In this document: positions 34,034 to 41,011 of the stretch, piece after piece
Layout: every line of letters begins with the position of its first letter
How positions within the stretch are numbered: position 1 is the stretch's first letter
NCBI GenBank assembly: GCA_965116595.1
Contig: OZ220708.1
Coordinates: 2,418,001 to 2,482,000 of the forward strand
DNA: 64,000 nucleotides
Source: G963663315 sp963668255
Lineage (GTDB): Bacteria > Pseudomonadota > Gammaproteobacteria > Arenicellales > Poriferihabitantaceae
Reading direction: 5' to 3'
Made by a program: the position numbers and the translations under genes
The notes under the pieces: generated by a model
Told to the model about the DNA's origin: nothing
Seen by the model: the letters and a program-made list of their open reading frames with translations, nothing else
The model's database searches: none

Positions 34034-35530
34034 TCAGCTCGAGCGATCGACGAAAGGCACCTGTGTTACTTCCGCATGGCAACTGCCGCGCGGATGCTCG
34101 ATGTCGAGCATTTCACCGATTTCGACCTCGTGGTCTACCAGGCCGATTCCGATGTATTGGTTTAGCGCGAAAGAATAAATCGCCCAACGCACCTCGCCTG
34201 GGTTACCACGTGGGTCGATCAGGTCCCAACTCCATTCAAGCCGTGGTACGTCGTTGCTGAACAGTAGCCCCACCGAGCGCCGCTTTACACCCTGTTGTTG
34301 AATATCCTGTAATGCTGCCTTGCCGATATAGTCAGCCGGCTTGTCGACATCGACCAGATGCGCGCTCAGTTCCTCCAGCGGATTCATGTCGGAATTATTG
34401 TAGTAACTCGAATCAGTCACACCACGTTCGATGGCGCGTCCGACAATCGGCCCGGTCACCTTGATACCGAATTCCTCGCCGGCATCAAGAATCGCCTGCC
34501 ACAACTCGAGCGCGCGCTCGCTGGAGTAGGGGAATACTTCAAAACCGAAACCACCGCTCCAGCCAGTGCGCGAAACTACCGCGGGCTGCCCGGCGACTTC
34601 GGTAACGATGCAGGTGTAGTTTTTCATGCCCTCCAGATCAGCATTGCAGATCTTTCGCATTACGCCGAGCGCCAACGGACCCTGAATCTGCAGTGGTGCG
34701 ACATCGGGTTCACTGACCTCAACGTCCCAGTCCGACCCCATGACGATGCCCCGTGCCCACAAAGTCATATCGGTATTGCCATGTGAAATCCAGATGGTGT
34801 CCTCACTCGGCCACAGCACTACGGGGTCGCCCATCATCATCCCCTTGTCGTCGCACATCAAGCCGTAGCGGCAATCGCCGACTTTCATTTCAGACATATC
34901 CCGGCAGCACAGGTAGTTCAGGAATGCGTGCGCATCGGGTCCCTTCAGCTGCGTTTGGCGCTCCAGACCAACATCCCACAAGGTAACACCCTCAAGCAGC
35001 GCGCAGTAACTTTCGTAGGGAATCTGGCTGTAAATCATTGGAAAGTACATGTTGTTATAAACACTCCATTCCTTGCATTTGGCCGCTACGGTTCCTTCCC
35101 AGTAGGGTGTGCGCCGGTTCAACGACCACAGGTATTGCCGCTCCTCGGGGTGTAGCGGACGGGTATCGAATATTTCGGCCAGGCGGGCGATTTTGCCGTT
35201 GCGCATCTCGACCACGGCAACGAACTTGAAATCGATACGGTGGGCTGACCCGTCAAGCTTGCCGCCAGTACCGATGACCTCTGCGGCGTAGCTGCCTTCG
35301 AAATGCCCGAGTTCACTGGTTTCGATTGCGATTCCAACCTCGGTGTGGATATTTTTCGAGGCGTTTGAAATTATGCGCAGCTGTGACAGCAGATTTTCCC
35401 TGCCACGAATCGGCGCGTCGAGGGACGACGCCTCGAATACGCCGTCATCGGTAAACAGGTCGGCCATTGCAATATGATCGCCAGCTGCGAAGGCGTCACA
35501 GTAGGCATGGAATGCTTTTGTTGGTGTCAT
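34034..35530 (-). CDS. SnoaL-like domain fused to DmdA-like aminomethyltransferase (GcvT family)
   Basis: A 498-residue two-domain protein. Residues 1-127 form a SnoaL/NTF2-like cone (FHAYCDAFAAGDHIAMADLF, the RIDFKFVAVVEMRNGKIARLAEIFDTRP strand end). Residues about 138-495 match the DmdA branch of the GcvT family rather than the glycine-cleavage T protein: RRTPYWEG, VYNNMYFP, GVTLWDVGLERQ, CCRDMSEMKVGDCRYG, DPVVL, IQGP, SRTGWSGGFGFEVF. DmdA (about 370 residues, without the extra domain) demethylates DMSP to methylmercaptopropionate using tetrahydrofolate. Demethylation of DMSP or a related methylated osmolyte is therefore likely. The ATG at 35530 is used; the SnoaL-like gene ends 10 bases upstream and the flavin reductase starts 8 bases downstream. 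Confidence 0.82.
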   Translation of the reverse strand: MTPTKAFHAYCDAFAAGDHIAMADLFTDDGVFEASSLDAPIRGRENLLSQLRIISNASKNIHTEVGIAIETSELGHFEGSYAAEVIGTGGKLDGSAHRIDFKFVAVVEMRNGKIARLAEIFDTRPLHPEERQYLWSLNRRTPYWEGTVAAKCKEWSVYNNMYFPMIYSQIPYESYCALLEGVTLWDVGLERQTQLKGPDAHAFLNYLCCRDMSEMKVGDCRYGLMCDDKGMMMGDPVVLWPSEDTIWISHGNTDMTLWARGIVMGSDWDVEVSEPDVAPLQIQGPLALGVMRKICNADLEGMKNYTCIVTEVAGQPAVVSRTGWSGGFGFEVFPYSSERALELWQAILDAGEEFGIKVTGPIVGRAIERGVTDSSYYNNSDMNPLEELSAHLVDVDKPADYIGKAALQDIQQQGVKRRSVGLLFSNDVPRLEWSWDLIDPRGNPGEVRWAIYSFALNQYIGIGLVDHEVEIGEMLDIEHPRGSCHAEVTQVPFVDRSS

Positions 35531-35540
35531 CGGGGCATCC

Positions 35541-35931
35541 TCACATGATGGTCTTATCGGTCCAGAGGCGAATATTGCGTGCATCGCAATACAGGCTGAT
35601 CCGCACCAGTTCGTCGTTATTGGACTACAGCGACGATACCCGCCGGCATGCTCTCGCTGTCACCGATTTTGCGAGTAAAGCAGAGTTGGCCCTCACCGAT
35701 GGCATGATCATCACTGTTACCGGTATTGGCCAGGCTGATCTCGATGGCGCTGAGATTGGCAAAGATTTCAGCATGCGCCTTTACAATTTCTGCTTTTCCG
35801 ACCAGGCGGTTGGGTTTCAGGAAGGGCAGTTCGAAAAGGCTGTGCGCGGTGCTCATCTCGCCTATTGCGTCGAGATCTTTTGCCTTCAGAGCTGACAGGT
35901 AAGCCTGCAGCACGCGGGTTGCGGCGCTCAT
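35541..35931 (-). pseudogene. small SnoaL-like protein gene with a probable one-base frameshift
   Basis: From ATG 35931 a SnoaL/NTF2-like protein runs for 104 codons (VLQAYLSALKAKDLDAIGEM ... GIVAVVQ) and stops at 35617, too early for the fold. In the next frame, directly at that point, the DNA continues as NNDELVRISLYCDARN-IRLWTDKTIM and stops at 35541-35543, just before the fusion gene. That is the expected last strand of a SnoaL-like protein and restores operon spacing. One extra base near 35620-35626 explains it. It may be a real inactivating mutation, a sequencing or assembly error, or less likely a programmed shift. Confidence 0.7.
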
Positions 35932-35984
35932 TATTGATCGACAGGTTGTGTCATGATTAGTCCAGGGAATTGCTGTGACTCACC

Positions 35985-37175
35985 TTATCCTCCAGGGCAG
36001 GTATCTTCCAGGGGAAAGTCGGACAACAACTCGGGGCCGTCAGATTTGATCCATATCGGTTGTTCCAGTTTGACGCCCTCTTTTGCCCCGATTTCTCCGA
36101 CGTAGCATTCGACGCAAACTACCATATTCTCTTCAAATACACCATCATAGGCGCCCCATTCTTCATCCTCCCGATACCAGATCAGAGGATACTCTACGCC
36201 CATGCCGCAGCCGTGAGCGACATCCGCATATCGATTGGGAAGACAGTTCTCAGGGAGTTGGTAGGCTTTGTCCGAGTATTCCAGAAATCCCATACCGGGA
36301 GTGAGCAGACCTGTATTGTGCTGTAGTTGTGCATGCGCGATTGCGTATGCCTTCCTTTGTTTATATGTTGGTTTTCTATCACCCACAACCCAGCTTCTGG
36401 AGATATCGTTATAAAAACCCAATGGGCCGATCATGTCGGTATCAAGTGCGATCATGTCTCCGTTATTAATGATTCGATCAGATGTTTCCTGGAACCAGGG
36501 AATGGTTCTTGGGCCACTGGTCAGCAGTCGCGTCTCAGGATACTCACCGCCCCGTTCCACGCAACCTTTAATCAGTAGCGCCAACGCTTCCGATTCTCTC
36601 ATTCCGGGCTCAAGCCGGTCTTTCAGATCACGAACACTGTCCTCGCAAGTACCAAGTGACCACTTGAGTGCCCTTATTTCCGCAATGGATTTAATTGCTC
36701 TTGCTTTTTCCATGACAGATTTGCCGTCTTTCAAATGAATATTCGCTTTCTGACATGCCAGGCACAGCGCCAGGTCGGCCCGGTCAATGGCGATATTTTC
36801 CTGCTGTATGCTAGATTCGTGTAACACTGATTTTAATTCGGTGGCCCATCTGTCCGCCATTTCATCGGAGCGCTCTCCCACGATCATATAGTCGGTGGAG
36901 ACAGCGGGTCTGAATTCCGTAATTTGATTTAAGTTCTGTGACAAATGCATGCAACCTGGAAGATCAAACAGAATGACTCCCCCTGCTTCCAGAATGACCG
37001 CATATCGGCAGAAATTATGCATGGTCCACACCTGCATATTTCGACTTCCGGTTGCATACCGAATATTGATGGGATCAAACAGAACGACTCCGGCATAATC
37101 ATGTTCTCTTAGCCGACGTCGAATTTGCTGGAGGCGATGAGCCTGTATTTTTTGTTGTGTTTCTGTGTCGATCAT
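35985..37175 (-). CDS. DddP-like M24 family protein (DMSP lyase family or close relative)
   Basis: A creatinase/aminopeptidase-fold protein of 396 residues. It shares the DddP subfamily segments VVLFDPINIRYATGSRNMQVW, ETRLLTSGPRTIPWFQE, DTDMIGPLGFYNDISRSW and WGAYDGVFEENMVVCVE. Putative metal ligands are Asp245, Asp247, Asp257, His321, Glu356 and Glu371, spaced exactly as the six iron ligands I recall for DddP. The proposed DddP catalytic base Asp six residues after the His is Val327 here (HGCGMGVEYP), so lyase activity is uncertain. The ATG at 37175 is preferred to the frame opening at 37238. It is the first gene of the operon with the SnoaL-like, DmdA-like and flavin reductase genes. Confidence 0.8.
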   Translation of the reverse strand: MIDTETQQKIQAHRLQQIRRRLREHDYAGVVLFDPINIRYATGSRNMQVWTMHNFCRYAVILEAGGVILFDLPGCMHLSQNLNQITEFRPAVSTDYMIVGERSDEMADRWATELKSVLHESSIQQENIAIDRADLALCLACQKANIHLKDGKSVMEKARAIKSIAEIRALKWSLGTCEDSVRDLKDRLEPGMRESEALALLIKGCVERGGEYPETRLLTSGPRTIPWFQETSDRIINNGDMIALDTDMIGPLGFYNDISRSWVVGDRKPTYKQRKAYAIAHAQLQHNTGLLTPGMGFLEYSDKAYQLPENCLPNRYADVAHGCGMGVEYPLIWYREDEEWGAYDGVFEENMVVCVECYVGEIGAKEGVKLEQPIWIKSDGPELLSDFPLEDTCPGG

Positions 37176-37222
37176 CGCGCTTTTGCGGTTAAGCGTTGTG
37201 TTAGTCGATTTGCTATTGATAT

Positions 37223-37241
37223 GTAGTGCGAATCGCACTAC
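37223..37241. promoter_or_regulatory. palindromic operator upstream of the DUF1778/GNAT toxin-antitoxin operon
   Basis: Perfect 9-base arms GTAGTGCGA and TCGCACTAC around one central A, followed by an AT-rich stretch (AATATATTATATATTG) that would be the promoter -10 region. It lies 35 bases before the antitoxin ATG. Antitoxins of this ribbon-helix-helix type, with their toxin, repress their own promoter at such dyads. It also lies 48 bases upstream of the divergent DddP-like gene. Confidence 0.65.
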
Positions 37242-37275
37242 AATATATTATATATTGTTTTATTCAGAGGCAATC

Positions 37276-37584
37276 ATGCTCAATTTCGAAACCGTGTCAA
37301 GGACTCCGGCGAAACAGACCAGAACAACCCAGGTGCGTCACGATGAGCGTCTGGCAGTCTTGATTGAACGTGCCGCGCTTGCGCTTGCTGTAGACAAATC
37401 GGTTTTCTTGCGCACGGCGATTGAGCGTGAGGCTACCCGTGTTCTTGAATTGCAGTCCCGGCATATTTTGACGCCGGAAGATGCCGAGATGTTCATCGCG
37501 GCCTTGGATGCCCCACCGGCGCCAACCCTGCGCGCTCTTGAGGCGGCTGAAAACTACCGTTCACGCGTGGTTCATGCCGACTGA
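37276..37584 (+). CDS. type II antitoxin, DUF1778 (TacA-like) family
   Basis: Ribbon-helix-helix antitoxin of 102 residues. The RHH part (TRTTQVRHDERLAVLIERAALALAVDKSVFLRTAIEREATRVL) is followed by the toxin-binding tail HILTPEDAEMFIAALDAPPAP, the standard DUF1778 layout. The ATG at 37276 has GAGG upstream. It overlaps the GNAT toxin gene by 11 bases, and a palindrome lies upstream, so the pair is probably autoregulated. Confidence 0.88.
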   Translation: MLNFETVSRTPAKQTRTTQVRHDERLAVLIERAALALAVDKSVFLRTAIEREATRVLELQSRHILTPEDAEMFIAALDAPPAPTLRALEAAENYRSRVVHAD

Positions 37585-38134
37585 ACCACCGGCTCTCAGA
37601 ATTGAACACTTCGATGTAACGCGGCACGACCGAGCCGATTTTGATTGTGGTGTCTCCCGTCTGAATAATTATCTCAAGCTAAGTGCAAGGAAACAGCAGA
37701 AGGATGACATGACTCGTGTCTATGTCGTCGTCGCAGAGGGAAGCGCAAAAATTCTGGGCTACCATTCGATTAATCTGGGTATGATGAATGTGGACGGACT
37801 CAAGCGTCGACCACGAGGAGCGCCGGACCACGGGGAGATTCCCGTGTTGTTTCTGGGGCAGGTCGCTGTAGACAAGACGGGACAGGGTATAGGTATAGGT
37901 GGCATCCTTATGCACCATGTCTTCGAAAAGGCGTGCATGGTTTCCGACATGGCTGGCTGCCATGCAATCATTCTTGATGTCATCCCGGACGGCGGCGAAA
38001 GGGCGTTCGAACGGCGCAAGGCGTGGTACGAAAGCTTCGGTTTCGCTACCTTCTCAAGCAACCCTGCGCGTATGTTCCTTGTAATGAAACAGGTGCGCGC
38101 AGTCGTTCAGATATCCAATGCCGGGAAGCAATGA
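37574..38134 (+). CDS. GNAT-family toxin (TacT/AtaT-like)
   Basis: Acetyltransferase toxin of 186 residues that in relatives acetylates aminoacyl-tRNA and stops translation. N-terminal RADFDCGVSRLNNYLKLSARKQ is characteristic; the acetyl-CoA loop is VDKTGQGIGIGGILM and the catalytic Tyr lies in KAWYESFGFATF. The ATG at 37574 overlaps the antitoxin end. The frame is intact, and the C-terminus extends about 15 residues past the usual end. The next 130 bases contain no recognised gene. Confidence 0.88.
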   Translation: MPTEPPALRIEHFDVTRHDRADFDCGVSRLNNYLKLSARKQQKDDMTRVYVVVAEGSAKILGYHSINLGMMNVDGLKRRPRGAPDHGEIPVLFLGQVAVDKTGQGIGIGGILMHHVFEKACMVSDMAGCHAIILDVIPDGGERAFERRKAWYESFGFATFSSNPARMFLVMKQVRAVVQISNAGKQ

Positions 38135-38317
38135 TGGTCAGCTGCTATCGTCATAAATCTCCTGATAAGAGCTTGTCCTCGGGCGGCGAAGGTTGCTGGA
38201 CCAAGCGAAGGCAGGCCAAAGCCTCCGATGAGGTGGTGAAGTCCGTAGATTGATTTGCTTGTTGTGCTATATTTGCTATATCTGCACTTTATTTTATATC
38301 AAATCAAGGAGGTTTTT
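38135..38317 (+). promoter_or_regulatory. yefM promoter region
   Basis: A 183-base spacer. The repeat GCTATAT occurs at 38266-38272 and 38275-38281 within an AT-rich tract that can serve as promoter and antitoxin operator. A strong AAGGAGG at 38306-38312 precedes the yefM ATG. The first 120 bases show no recognisable gene. Confidence 0.4.
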
Positions 38318-38569
38318 ATGGATGCCATCAGCTATACGGATGCTCGTTCAAATTTATCCAAAACCATGCGGCGGGTTTGTGATGACCATACTCCTGTAAT
38401 TATTACCAGAAAAAGCGAGTCTCCGGTTGTCATGATTTCCCTGGAGGATTATCAGTCCATGGAGGAGACCACCTACCTGCTGCGTTCACCCGCAAATGCC
38501 CGAAATTTACTGGAGTCAATCGCAGAACTTGACGCTGGCAAAGGGATTGAGCGTGAACTGCTTAAGTGA
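38318..38569 (+). CDS. yefM: type II antitoxin of the Phd/YefM family
   Basis: Antitoxin of 83 residues with the family N-terminus MDAISYTDARSNLSKTMRRV, the PVIITRKSESPVVMISLEDY core and the toxin-wrapping tail ETTYLLRSPANARNLLESI. The ATG at 38318 follows AAGGAGG closely. The next frame starts at the overlapping GTGA but encodes only a stub of the YoeB toxin, so the antitoxin is probably an orphan here, though it may still bind its operator or a toxin made elsewhere. Confidence 0.9.
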   Translation: MDAISYTDARSNLSKTMRRVCDDHTPVIITRKSESPVVMISLEDYQSMEETTYLLRSPANARNLLESIAELDAGKGIERELLK

Positions 38570-38718
38570 ACCTTATATTTTCATCCAAAGCCTGGGATAG
38601 TTACCTGTATTGGCAAAAAACCGACAGGGCCATCGTAAAAAGGATTAACCTGAACTATCACGCCCTCCAACTCCCGACGAGCGCTTTCGTCTTTCACCAT
38701 TCAAATCTCACCGTATAG
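38566..38718 (+). pseudogene. yoeB: truncated YoeB-type toxin
   Basis: Starting at GTG 38566, overlapping the yefM stop, the first 28 or so codons read NLIFSSKAWDSYLYWQKTDR and AIVKRIN, which matches the N-terminus of YoeB mRNA interferases. After that the similarity ends and the frame stops at 38718 after 50 codons. The catalytic Arg, His and Tyr of YoeB lie in the missing two thirds. The break runs into the 3' end of the convergent exported-protein gene at 38694. Confidence 0.75.
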
Positions 38719-39851
38719 TCAGATACATCATTCGGGCCTGGGTCCGCGTTGTACTCAACGTATCGGGCAGTTCCCGACCGTGCACTTTCAAAAGTGAGGA
38801 ATAATGTTCTGTCAAATTCGTAATCAGAAGGATTGTCCATCAGATATAATGTCCCGGTATTAGGTCCTGTTTTCTCATAAGTCCATCCAGCATCGTAATT
38901 TATTCTGCCGGTGATTGGATTTCCGGATCGGTCATGCATTTTTCTTTCTATAGCTGTCGCCCCGTCCAGGCTCAACTCCAGTGTGCGCTGGGTGTCAAAG
39001 CTAAAATGTTTGCGCCAATTTCCGGGAGTGCGTAGCGCCGTATTGAATCTTGCATGAAATTCCGCCGCATCTGCTGGCGCAAATTCCGTATCCGGGGGCA
39101 AGGTGGTGGTCGTCACTACAGGCACTGCCTCAAAGTCTTCAGCTTGTGCGGTAATGGTGACTCCGCCGAGTTCAGTGATATTCAGATTCAGGGACGCGCA
39201 AGTTCCTATGAATTCGGCAATATCATAATCCAGCTCGAACTCAGCCTGGTCAAATTCGATTCTCCTCGTTTGCGCGTTGTATTGTATGGTGAATAAAACC
39301 GGGCAATCACAACCCACTCCTTCACCGGTTCCCAATATCAGGTTGCCATCGGCCTCGGCTTCTCCGCCATTCACCAGATCGACTGTTCCGGTCAGGGAGC
39401 CTCCGGTAATGACAATCTGATTCGCCGTTTGTGCGATAGCGGGTTGCACTAGCCAATCGAAAGCGCCAGACCCTTGCGTCCGGCTAGCCGTCTGGCTGCT
39501 CGGTGAGATCATGACTTCAAAATCTCCAGTCGTGGCATCCACCATCCCCACCCTGAAACCGAACGGCGCATCGGCCAGACTCGCCACATTGGTGGTCGGG
39601 TCAGTCACGGTAAAGGACAGCATAGCGGACCCCGCTCCGGGGCCTGCGGTGACATTCCCGGGCGCGGGAGATGTTTGTGCATGAACGGGCAGCAGTACAC
39701 TGTTCACCACTGGTTTGTTCCACTGGGCGGAACTGGCCGCAACCAGTACGCTTCCCGCAACCAGGCCTTTGAGCCGGTTTCGTTTTACGTGATCCGGTTC
39801 CTGTTTTTCCTGCTTTTCCATGTTCTCATTATTTTTAGCGTTGTTAGTCAT
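38694..39851 (-). CDS. exported protein of unknown function with a KPVVNSVLLPVHAQTS-type leader
   Basis: A 385-residue protein, not recognised. After a charged N-region, a weakly hydrophobic signal (LKGLVAGSVLVAASSAQW) leads into NKPVVNSVLLPVHAQTS, a leader motif I associate with groups of exported hypothetical proteins; cleavage after HAQ is likely. The mature part begins with Pro/Gly/Ala-rich sequence, includes a CDC motif, and has a Thr-run (VVTTTTLPP) linking to a C-terminal beta-rich domain rich in Trp, Tyr and Asp. No catalytic motif is seen. Its 3' end overlaps the yoeB stub on the other strand. Confidence 0.7.
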   Translation of the reverse strand: MTNNAKNNENMEKQEKQEPDHVKRNRLKGLVAGSVLVAASSAQWNKPVVNSVLLPVHAQTSPAPGNVTAGPGAGSAMLSFTVTDPTTNVASLADAPFGFRVGMVDATTGDFEVMISPSSQTASRTQGSGAFDWLVQPAIAQTANQIVITGGSLTGTVDLVNGGEAEADGNLILGTGEGVGCDCPVLFTIQYNAQTRRIEFDQAEFELDYDIAEFIGTCASLNLNITELGGVTITAQAEDFEAVPVVTTTTLPPDTEFAPADAAEFHARFNTALRTPGNWRKHFSFDTQRTLELSLDGATAIERKMHDRSGNPITGRINYDAGWTYEKTGPNTGTLYLMDNPSDYEFDRTLFLTFESARSGTARYVEYNADPGPNDVSDYTVRFEW

Positions 39852-39882
39852 ATATTGTCCTCATTATCTATAGATAAATTGA

Positions 39883-39911
39883 TGCACCGTGGCCGTTCGG
39901 GCCACGGTGCA
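39883..39911. terminator. strong hairpin between the two exported-protein genes
   Basis: A perfect 12-base stem (39883-39894 and 39900-39911) with a 5-base GTTCG loop in the 92-base gap. The A/T run lies on the side that would precede the stem in leftward transcripts, so it is not a textbook terminator for these genes; it may uncouple their expression or stabilise an mRNA end. Confidence 0.55.
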
Positions 39912-39943
39912 AAAAACCAATCGGATCAAGCCTTACTTAGAAA

Positions 39944-40423
39944 TCAAGGTTGTTGATATGGGGTCAGAATGTTATGGAGTTCGAGCGCCGACAGAAGCAC
40001 ATGTGCGCTGGAGAATGAAAGATCCTTGTCAGGTATGGGTTCACCCTTGTCATCCAGAAGCGCCAGACCATAAGCGGAAAAAATTTCATGCAATCTTGCT
40101 GCTGGCCATACCTTGTGACCACTTGCAAACACCAAGGTTGGTCCTTTGTCGGTCGTTGCCACTGAAGCATAACCCCTAACTCCATTCGGTGCGTTTTCAA
40201 AATCATAATTCTGCCCGTATGCGTTCAAAATGGAGTGCAGCTTTGCGGCTTGACGAGCCTGAGCGCCGTTTAAAAATACCAGAGTCAACTCACCATCTGT
40301 TTCCACGACAGAAGCGTGGCCAGAAACGCCGGACGGGTGGTTTTCAAAGTCGTATTCCAACGCCAGCAAGGGATACGACAAACTCAACATGGACAACGTT
40401 GCAACGGTAATGAGTATTTTCAT
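39944..40423 (-). CDS. small exported protein with two tandem 47-residue repeats
   Basis: Unrecognised periplasmic or secreted protein of 159 residues. The ATG at 40423 has AGGA upstream and opens a Sec signal peptide (MKILITVATLSMLSLSYPLLA). Residues 24-70 and 73-119 are two copies of a module YDFEN-x-P-x-GV-x-G-x-ASV...TLVF...AA(K/R)LH-x-I-x-x-AYG. A third partial copy, the last 20 residues of the module, stands at 138-157. Internal repeats of this sort suggest a binding or structural role. It lies upstream of the other exported protein gene, same strand. Confidence 0.7.
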   Translation of the reverse strand: MKILITVATLSMLSLSYPLLALEYDFENHPSGVSGHASVVETDGELTLVFLNGAQARQAAKLHSILNAYGQNYDFENAPNGVRGYASVATTDKGPTLVFASGHKVWPAARLHEIFSAYGLALLDDKGEPIPDKDLSFSSAHVLLSALELHNILTPYQQP

Positions 40424-40523
40424 GGGTAATATCCTCAAATAAATAAATTGAATTTCAAAAAACCCTGCTATTAATCCGAACCCCTCACTGTGCAGCGCAG
40501 ACGATCAGCGGGTTTACGATAAA

Positions 40524-40571
40524 AATATCCTAAAATGGGATAAATAGGACAATATCCCACAATAGGATATT
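40524..40571. promoter_or_regulatory. large nested dyad, likely operator of the XRE regulator
   Basis: Two 19-base arms (40524-40542 and 40553-40571) are reverse complements except at the centre of each arm, separated by 10 bases. Each arm itself contains ATATCC and GGGATA half sites. It lies 20 bases before the XRE gene and about 100 bases upstream of the divergent exported-protein gene, so it could control both. Confidence 0.6.
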
Positions 40572-40590
40572 TGTCAACGTCAAGTCCAAT

Positions 40591-40857
40591 ATGACAAACA
40601 GCCCTTGGGGACGGTGGCAGGTTGCGTTCCAGCAGACGATCCGGCAGGTGCGAAAAAGCGCCGGATTGACGCAGATACAGTTATCGGAAAAACTGGCGAA
40701 ACCGCAGAGTTATGTATCAAAATATGAAAGAGGAGAGCGACGTCTCGATTATCTGGAAGTGCGGAAGGTATGTGATTGTTGTGGGATTACGGTTGTTGAT
40801 TTCGATGATTGTCTGGTGAAGTCAGAACGCAGTCTGTCTGTCAAAAGCAAAACCTGA
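40591..40857 (+). CDS. XRE family helix-turn-helix regulator
   Basis: DNA-binding protein of 88 residues comprising little more than one HTH_3 domain: TIRQVRKSAGLTQIQLSEKL then PQSYVSKYERGERRLDYLEV. A short C-terminal tail has CDCC-type cysteines (KVCDCCGI). The ATG at 40591 sits directly behind a large dyad. It diverges from the two exported-protein genes and could regulate them, or be a remnant antitoxin-like regulator; both are inference. Confidence 0.85.
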   Translation: MTNSPWGRWQVAFQQTIRQVRKSAGLTQIQLSEKLAKPQSYVSKYERGERRLDYLEVRKVCDCCGITVVDFDDCLVKSERSLSVKSKT

Positions 40858-41011
40858 TTTGAACCATCGAGAAAATCAACAGGCCGCTCGCGATTGGCAG
40901 AAAGGACTTTTCTGTACAGGGCGGGGAAAAATTGATAATGATGTGTATAATTCCCCCGATGTCGCATAGCACGCGAAGATTATCCATTCACAATCAGATG
41001 AGGCGTTTTCC

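Noticed and set aside
35467..35895. Plus-strand open frame of 142 codons over the SnoaL-like gene
   Set aside because: It mirrors the minus-strand SnoaL-like and fusion genes; the minus-strand product has clear family similarity and operon spacing.
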